Below the pieces are notes generated by a model. The model saw nothing but the letters and a program-made list of their open reading frames with translations, had not been told where the DNA came from and searched no databases. Source: Candidatus Cloacimonadota bacterium (GTDB lineage Bacteria; Muiribacteriota; UBA6191; JACPRK01). Taken from it: DNA of 11,091 bases. This document shows, piece after piece, positions 8,201-11,091 of the stretch. Every line of letters starts with the position of its first letter. Within the stretch, counting starts at the first letter, position 1. The position numbers and the translations under genes are program-made. Location: contig JAJFLN010000412.1 of the NCBI GenBank assembly GCA_021772705.1, positions 1-11,091 on the forward strand, read 5' to 3'.

Positions 8201-11091
8201 TCAGGTCCCCCACACCGGGTCCCCGGAAGAAGGCGTTGTCGCCCGTGAGCTTGCCAGCCATGAAGTCCCGGAAAGGCGTCCAGAGGAACCTGGAGAATCC
8301 CTTGCCCAGGTAGGAAACCAGCTTGATGGCGTCCGCCGCCGTCGCCTTCGGTCGAGGCAGGGAGAGGCTGGCCTGGGCGCCGAAACCGAGGAGTCGCAGG
8401 TTGGCGGAGAACTTGTCGAAGAAGGGGAATCCCACGGGAGGCAGGGACAGGGGGACGATGTAGACCAGATTGTCCAGATCGGCGCCGAGGCCGAAGAGAT
8501 CGAAACCGACCACGAGACCGAGATCGATGGCGACGCCCATGAATCCCGGGAAGGCCTGTTCGTAGGCCAGCCGGCGGAAGTCGAGCTTGAAGAGGGGGTA
8601 GAGGTTAATCTTGAGGCTCGGATTGGCGGTGATATCGAACCTCATCGAGTCCTCTTCCTTGACGAATGTGATGATTAGAGTCGACCGGGTCGGCTTGATG
8701 AGAGAGAGGGTCATCTTCAGGCTCGCCGTGCCCGTCGTGTCGAGCTCGACGCCAGGGATCGCCAGTTCGCCCTTCGCTCCCAGGAGAGAGAAGGCGAGCT
8801 TCATCGCCGGAGTGAAGTTGGACCTGATGAAGACCCGATTCGCGCCACTCTCCTTCGAGGCGCCCACCTCGGCGTCGAACACGAATGGCGTATCACCGGA
8901 AACGCCCAGGATCGTGTTGACTGGCCTCAGGACCTTCAGGACGGCCTTGCCCGTGACCTCCGTTTCGCCCGTGGCATTTACCTTGACGATCGACAGACTT
9001 CTCAGCTGAACGGAGAAAGGGAAGTCAGCTCCCGCCGCGCCGAAGGTCAGCTCCGGCAGATCGCTGGTCACACTCAGAATCGTGTTGCCCCTGCTGTCCC
9101 GGCTGACGGTGCCGACCAGCTCCTTGCCGCCCAAGGGGCCGTAGACTTTCTCGTCCAGGGTGATGCCGATCACGGCGGTGACGGCGTTGGTCCGGGACTT
9201 TGAACCCTTCGACACCTTGGTCGAGGAGAACGAGACTCCCCTGGGGGTGACGGTCATGCCCCCGAACTCCGGCAGGCTGCTGGCGGAGCCGAAGGTCAGG
9301 TTCGTCAACTGGGCCTGGACGCTTCCGATGGCGTTGACCGACAGGGACAGGGTCCCGCTGAACTTCTGTTTGCCCACCTTTAGATCGGCCGTACCACCGC
9401 AGCGAATGGTGGTGATGTCGTTCTGCTTGTAGAGGGTGACGGAGAAACCGGTTACCTCGAACTTGCCATTGCCGACCTTGAACTTGACTCGGGCCGCTGG
9501 GTCCGGGGCAAAGGTCATGGTGTTGTTGGAGGTGTCGTAGGTCATCTCGGCCGAGTGGGTCGTTGCCCCGGCCTGGATGGCTGAACCGGCCCCGAAACCC
9601 CAGGGGCTGGCCTTCTTGAAGTGGAGGGAGTCGATGCTGAGCTTCAGGTCCTCCGTGATGACCAGCGCCAGGGGCGGGTCCATGGTCCCCAGGAACTGAA
9701 GCCTGGACCCGGCGCCGGTCAGGTTGGCCTTGATGGTCTTGGGGATCTGAAAGAGGGAGCCGATGTTCTGAACCGCCGACGGGACTTGGATGGAGCCGGC
9801 GCCGGAGTAGATCCAGGCTGGCTTGTCGTAGCCCAGGGAGAGGGTGTCCAGCAGGATCTGGCCGCCGCCAGGAATCGGTACCGGCGGGATGACGCCGATG
9901 ACGGTCAGGGTCAGGGTCGTCGGCTTCGGAGAGCCGGAGAACCGGGCGATCGCCTCCGCCTGCTTGCCTTCCATCCAGTCGGCCTTGAACTGGCAGGCCA
10001 GCAGCATGTCCCAGGCGACCTTCTTCCAGCCGTTGCTGAAGTCCAGGCTGCCCGTCATTCCCGTGGCCTGGATGGGGCATGCTTCCGGTGCCCTGGAGTC
10101 CTTGCAGAAGAGGCGCCCGGGCAACCCCAGTTCGAAGGCACCGGCCCGGGTCCCGAAGTTCAGATCCAGGCCGACCTTGAAGCTCGCCTCCGACAGGGGT
10201 CCCATCTGGGAGCCGAAGCTGCAGAGCCCTCCCAGGATGATGCCTTCATACCACTTGCGCCCCTGCTCCAGGGCGATGTCCAGGTAGGCATCCTCGAGGG
10301 TGAAGTCGCCGAGGATGACGTTGGCTGCCTCGGCTCCGAACCGCCACTCTCCCTGGTCGGTATCGATGGAGCCCATCAAGCTCGCCCACTGACCGCTGCC
10401 GGTGGGACGGATTCCCATGGCAACCGACAGAAGGCGCGTCCCGCTGGTGACCCAGAGACCTCGGATGCTCTCCATCCTGAACTCGTCGTTCCCGATGTTC
10501 TGGAACAGGAGCTCCACTTCCGTATCCCAATCCGACTTGCCCGTCGACCTCTGATGGACCGAGGGGCCGGAGAAAAGCTGCCTGAAGAAGTTGGGGACCC
10601 TGGTGTTCGATGATGGGGGCTCGCCGGTTGCCGGCGCCGTTGTCCTGGAGGTCGTTCGGAGGGCCAGCAGGAATCCCCGGGCCACGCTGGTGGTCCCCAT
10701 GGTTTCCGTGGCGGAGGAGCCCTCTCCTGCAGCGGTGCCGGCGAAGAGGGCGCCGCTGACGGTCTTGCTCCGGCTGACGATCCCGTCCTCTTCCTCTGCC
10801 TCCAGGTCGACAGAGAAGTTCGACAGGTCGAGGGAGAAGTCCGTGTTGTCCTCACCCACATCGAAGTAGGGGATCGCGTCGATCTTGCTCTTGAAGGAGA
10901 GCAGGTCCGATGCCCGGAACACGCTCCGGTTCGTCGTGGTGTCCGCTGTCCGGGACTGGGAGAAAGTCCACTGGCCTCGTGCCACCTGATCCGATGACCA
11001 CCCCCAGCTCTCGGGAAGGGAGTTGCTCCCGGAGAGGACCAGGCTGCGGTGCTCCTCCGGCCGGTCCTCCTGCCACTTCCGGCTGTAGTTC
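5289..11091 (-). CDS. Giant beta-strand-rich protein of unknown function (5' end outside window)
   Basis: This is a single open frame from the window edge to TGA 5291-5289, giving at least 1933 residues. I recognise no named domain over most of it. Numbering from the first complete codon: residues 1-185 are Ser/Thr-rich and partly acidic; about 220-835 consist of alternating-residue beta strands with Gly/Asn turns (for example KFSGTLSLSVNAIGSVQ); 850-895 is strongly hydrophobic; 915-1075 looks mainly helical and includes the Ala-rich LAGILAAAASYAVV; 1125-1675 is mixed; 1675-1933 returns to long strands and ends in RMDFDIDI. A calcium-type DYDLDG motif sits at 1310-1315. Only six cysteines occur. 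The pattern suggests an extracytoplasmic, beta-solenoid or beta-sandwich repeat protein, possibly exported or displayed by the T2SS encoded next to it. No signal peptide can be checked because the N-terminus is missing. A GTG at 10985 could be called as a start, but coding continues upstream of it. Confidence 0.88.
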   Translation of the reverse strand, partial: NYSRKWQEDRPEEHRSLVLSGSNSLPESWGWSSDQVARGQWTFSQSRTADTTTNRSVFRASDLLSFKSKIDAIPYFDVGEDNTDFSLDLSNFSVDLEAEEEDGIVSRSKTVSGALFAGTAAGEGSSATETMGTTSVARGFLLALRTTSRTTAPATGEPPSSNTRVPNFFRQLFSGPSVHQRSTGKSDWDTEVELLFQNIGNDEFRMESIRGLWVTSGTRLLSVAMGIRPTGSGQWASLMGSIDTDQGEWRFGAEAANVILGDFTLEDAYLDIALEQGRKWYEGIILGGLCSFGSQMGPLSEASFKVGLDLNFGTRAGAFELGLPGRLFCKDSRAPEACPIQATGMTGSLDFSNGWKKVAWDMLLACQFKADWMEGKQAEAIARFSGSPKPTTLTLTVIGVIPPVPIPGGGQILLDTLSLGYDKPAWIYSGAGSIQVPSAVQNIGSLFQIPKTIKANLTGAGSRLQFLGTMDPPLALVITEDLKLSIDSLHFKKASPWGFGAGSAIQAGATTHSAEMTYDTSNNTMTFAPDPAARVKFKVGNGKFEVTGFSVTLYKQNDITTIRCGGTADLKVGKQKFSGTLSLSVNAIGSVQAQLTNLTFGSASSLPEFGGMTVTPRGVSFSSTKVSKGSKSRTNAVTAVIGITLDEKVYGPLGGKELVGTVSRDSRGNTILSVTSDLPELTFGAAGADFPFSVQLRSLSIVKVNATGETEVTGKAVLKVLRPVNTILGVSGDTPFVFDAEVGASKESGANRVFIRSNFTPAMKLAFSLLGAKGELAIPGVELDTTGTASLKMTLSLIKPTRSTLIITFVKEEDSMRFDITANPSLKINLYPLFKLDFRRLAYEQAFPGFMGVAIDLGLVVGFDLFGLGADLDNLVYIVPLSLPPVGFPFFDKFSANLRLLGFGAQASLSLPRPKATAADAIKLVSYLGKGFSRFLWTPFRDFMAGKLTGDNAFFRGPGVGDLKLALPIILRKAIPKDKFPTRTWFPNDPDIRQRVIEIMLWDGMHYVTDIVPGKDIADGLVTVLKTAAIVGRAFTKPASLLEIIPVAKRAGGFNLDLAGILAAAASYAVVAPTVYTNDATAQGLPLFDELCGVASWLDDPNQSGLPKIGLIVQADAVKSDPRPVKNRDFSFTASTGTTYSGVINDEWISLRPYIKQTLDLTDEASPPGGAINVDKAFGRHLIHMFDEAGDMTQKGRKLESPDGRYQLDVMGATARVQVKKPGSNQMLFWGSVPLGYVTTRSVASGEVALSSAMVVRDRKLWSIVTSSFTPEGGAKQDLGEVSRTVLKNLEDPDFVAPPQDGRIVGWIADYDLDGKKGMRANFTDYGTYKFTGPGKEYTAVYEGALLSDIRLVLRTLDDFQGTIFEYDTSPYALGLKLWAKFLNDPALKSRITSITTEGRTIRIVFQSPHTKASIEMRIVLEDLAYYLGADRDPATGELGSLQGATDIENFRIEGDKIYAQPFSVKMGEDEQQVPELIVFDGGPQVQELLDRADKQRSVLMQTDLQQFSRLGLSVNGDPMVVRSLRVELDIRQVRAIIRPKSILLTKRADGYPLVNVTNGAIFARMQTQGAYDDESPYPSENGIYLTQSNGQTSSATMVYDLHEALGSNVLYRSVSIRGPPRLKGTFVEMAPGQLTGTLQAGGERIHVTADSTGMRAEMPVQAAQPPLLVMKRSMEGGITGSVFYAGQDRTADFYFDEETGLRRDVFKYPTGRVEPGGFMANASMNFDASLFTISLGISGEFKFNGYFRFTGNAEFALLGSVVDGTYYEISSTEGFYMRGTRGMLIGKSVIEGRIHAKKGGFFSGRLVVLPGGTGISANVSIDTNAAVKLKIRGDIKVVNHTIATMDITLSDKRFTTHWSVGGSGAGISKTLTFTYSGNFNIKGVGKAWLKILFGTVRVSLRASISADGTASFGVGPLDISVNIPRMDFDIDI

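Noticed and set aside
9621..10613. Forward-strand open frame of 330 codons opposite the giant gene
   Set aside because: Antisense shadow with strong Gly/Leu/Gln bias and no domain; the minus strand reads continuously through it.
1..11091. CRISPR array, tRNA/rRNA, insertion sequence or phage genes
   Set aside because: No spaced direct repeats, tRNA-like cloverleaf, transposase or phage structural gene was seen on either strand.

Overview
The window comes from a GC-rich, Gram-negative-type (two-membrane) bacterium. The basis is a set of type II secretion system (T2SS) genes, strong G/C preference at third codon positions, and tightly packed genes. No rRNA, tRNA or lineage marker is present, so I do not name a phylum. 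The GspK variant here, with an embedded EF-hand-like loop, is a form I associate loosely with environmental lineages such as Planctomycetes or Acidobacteria; that is recollection, not proof.

Everything supportable lies on the minus strand, so transcription runs from position 11091 down to 1. In that order: (1) 11091-5289, the 3' part of a giant, unrecognised, beta-strand-rich protein of at least 1933 residues whose start lies outside the window. (2) 5257-4226, a secreted, cysteine-free protein that starts at TTG, carries a signal peptide, and may have a degenerate thioredoxin-like C-terminus. (3) 4113-3103, a GspK-type minor pseudopilin. (4) 3106-1433, the GspE secretion ATPase. (5) 1423-212, the inner-membrane platform protein GspF. 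(6) 212-1, the N-terminal 70 residues of another pseudopilin, most like GspH/FimT.

The last four genes are probably one translationally coupled operon: gspK/gspE overlap by 4 nt (ATGA), gspE/gspF are 9 nt apart, and gspF/pseudopilin share one base (TGATG). GspE powers and GspF anchors assembly of a short periplasmic pseudopilus. GspK would sit at its tip and the last gene would supply another minor subunit. The outer-membrane secretin (GspD), GspC, GspL, GspM, major pseudopilin GspG and prepilin peptidase are not visible.

The giant protein and the small secreted protein are separated by only 31 nt and run in the same direction into the T2SS genes, with no convincing terminator. The most interesting hypothesis is that this is a dedicated secretion locus in which the giant protein is exported or displayed by the adjacent T2SS. 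That is inference from gene order, not something the sequence proves. The longest stretch without a gene is 112 nt (4114-4225).
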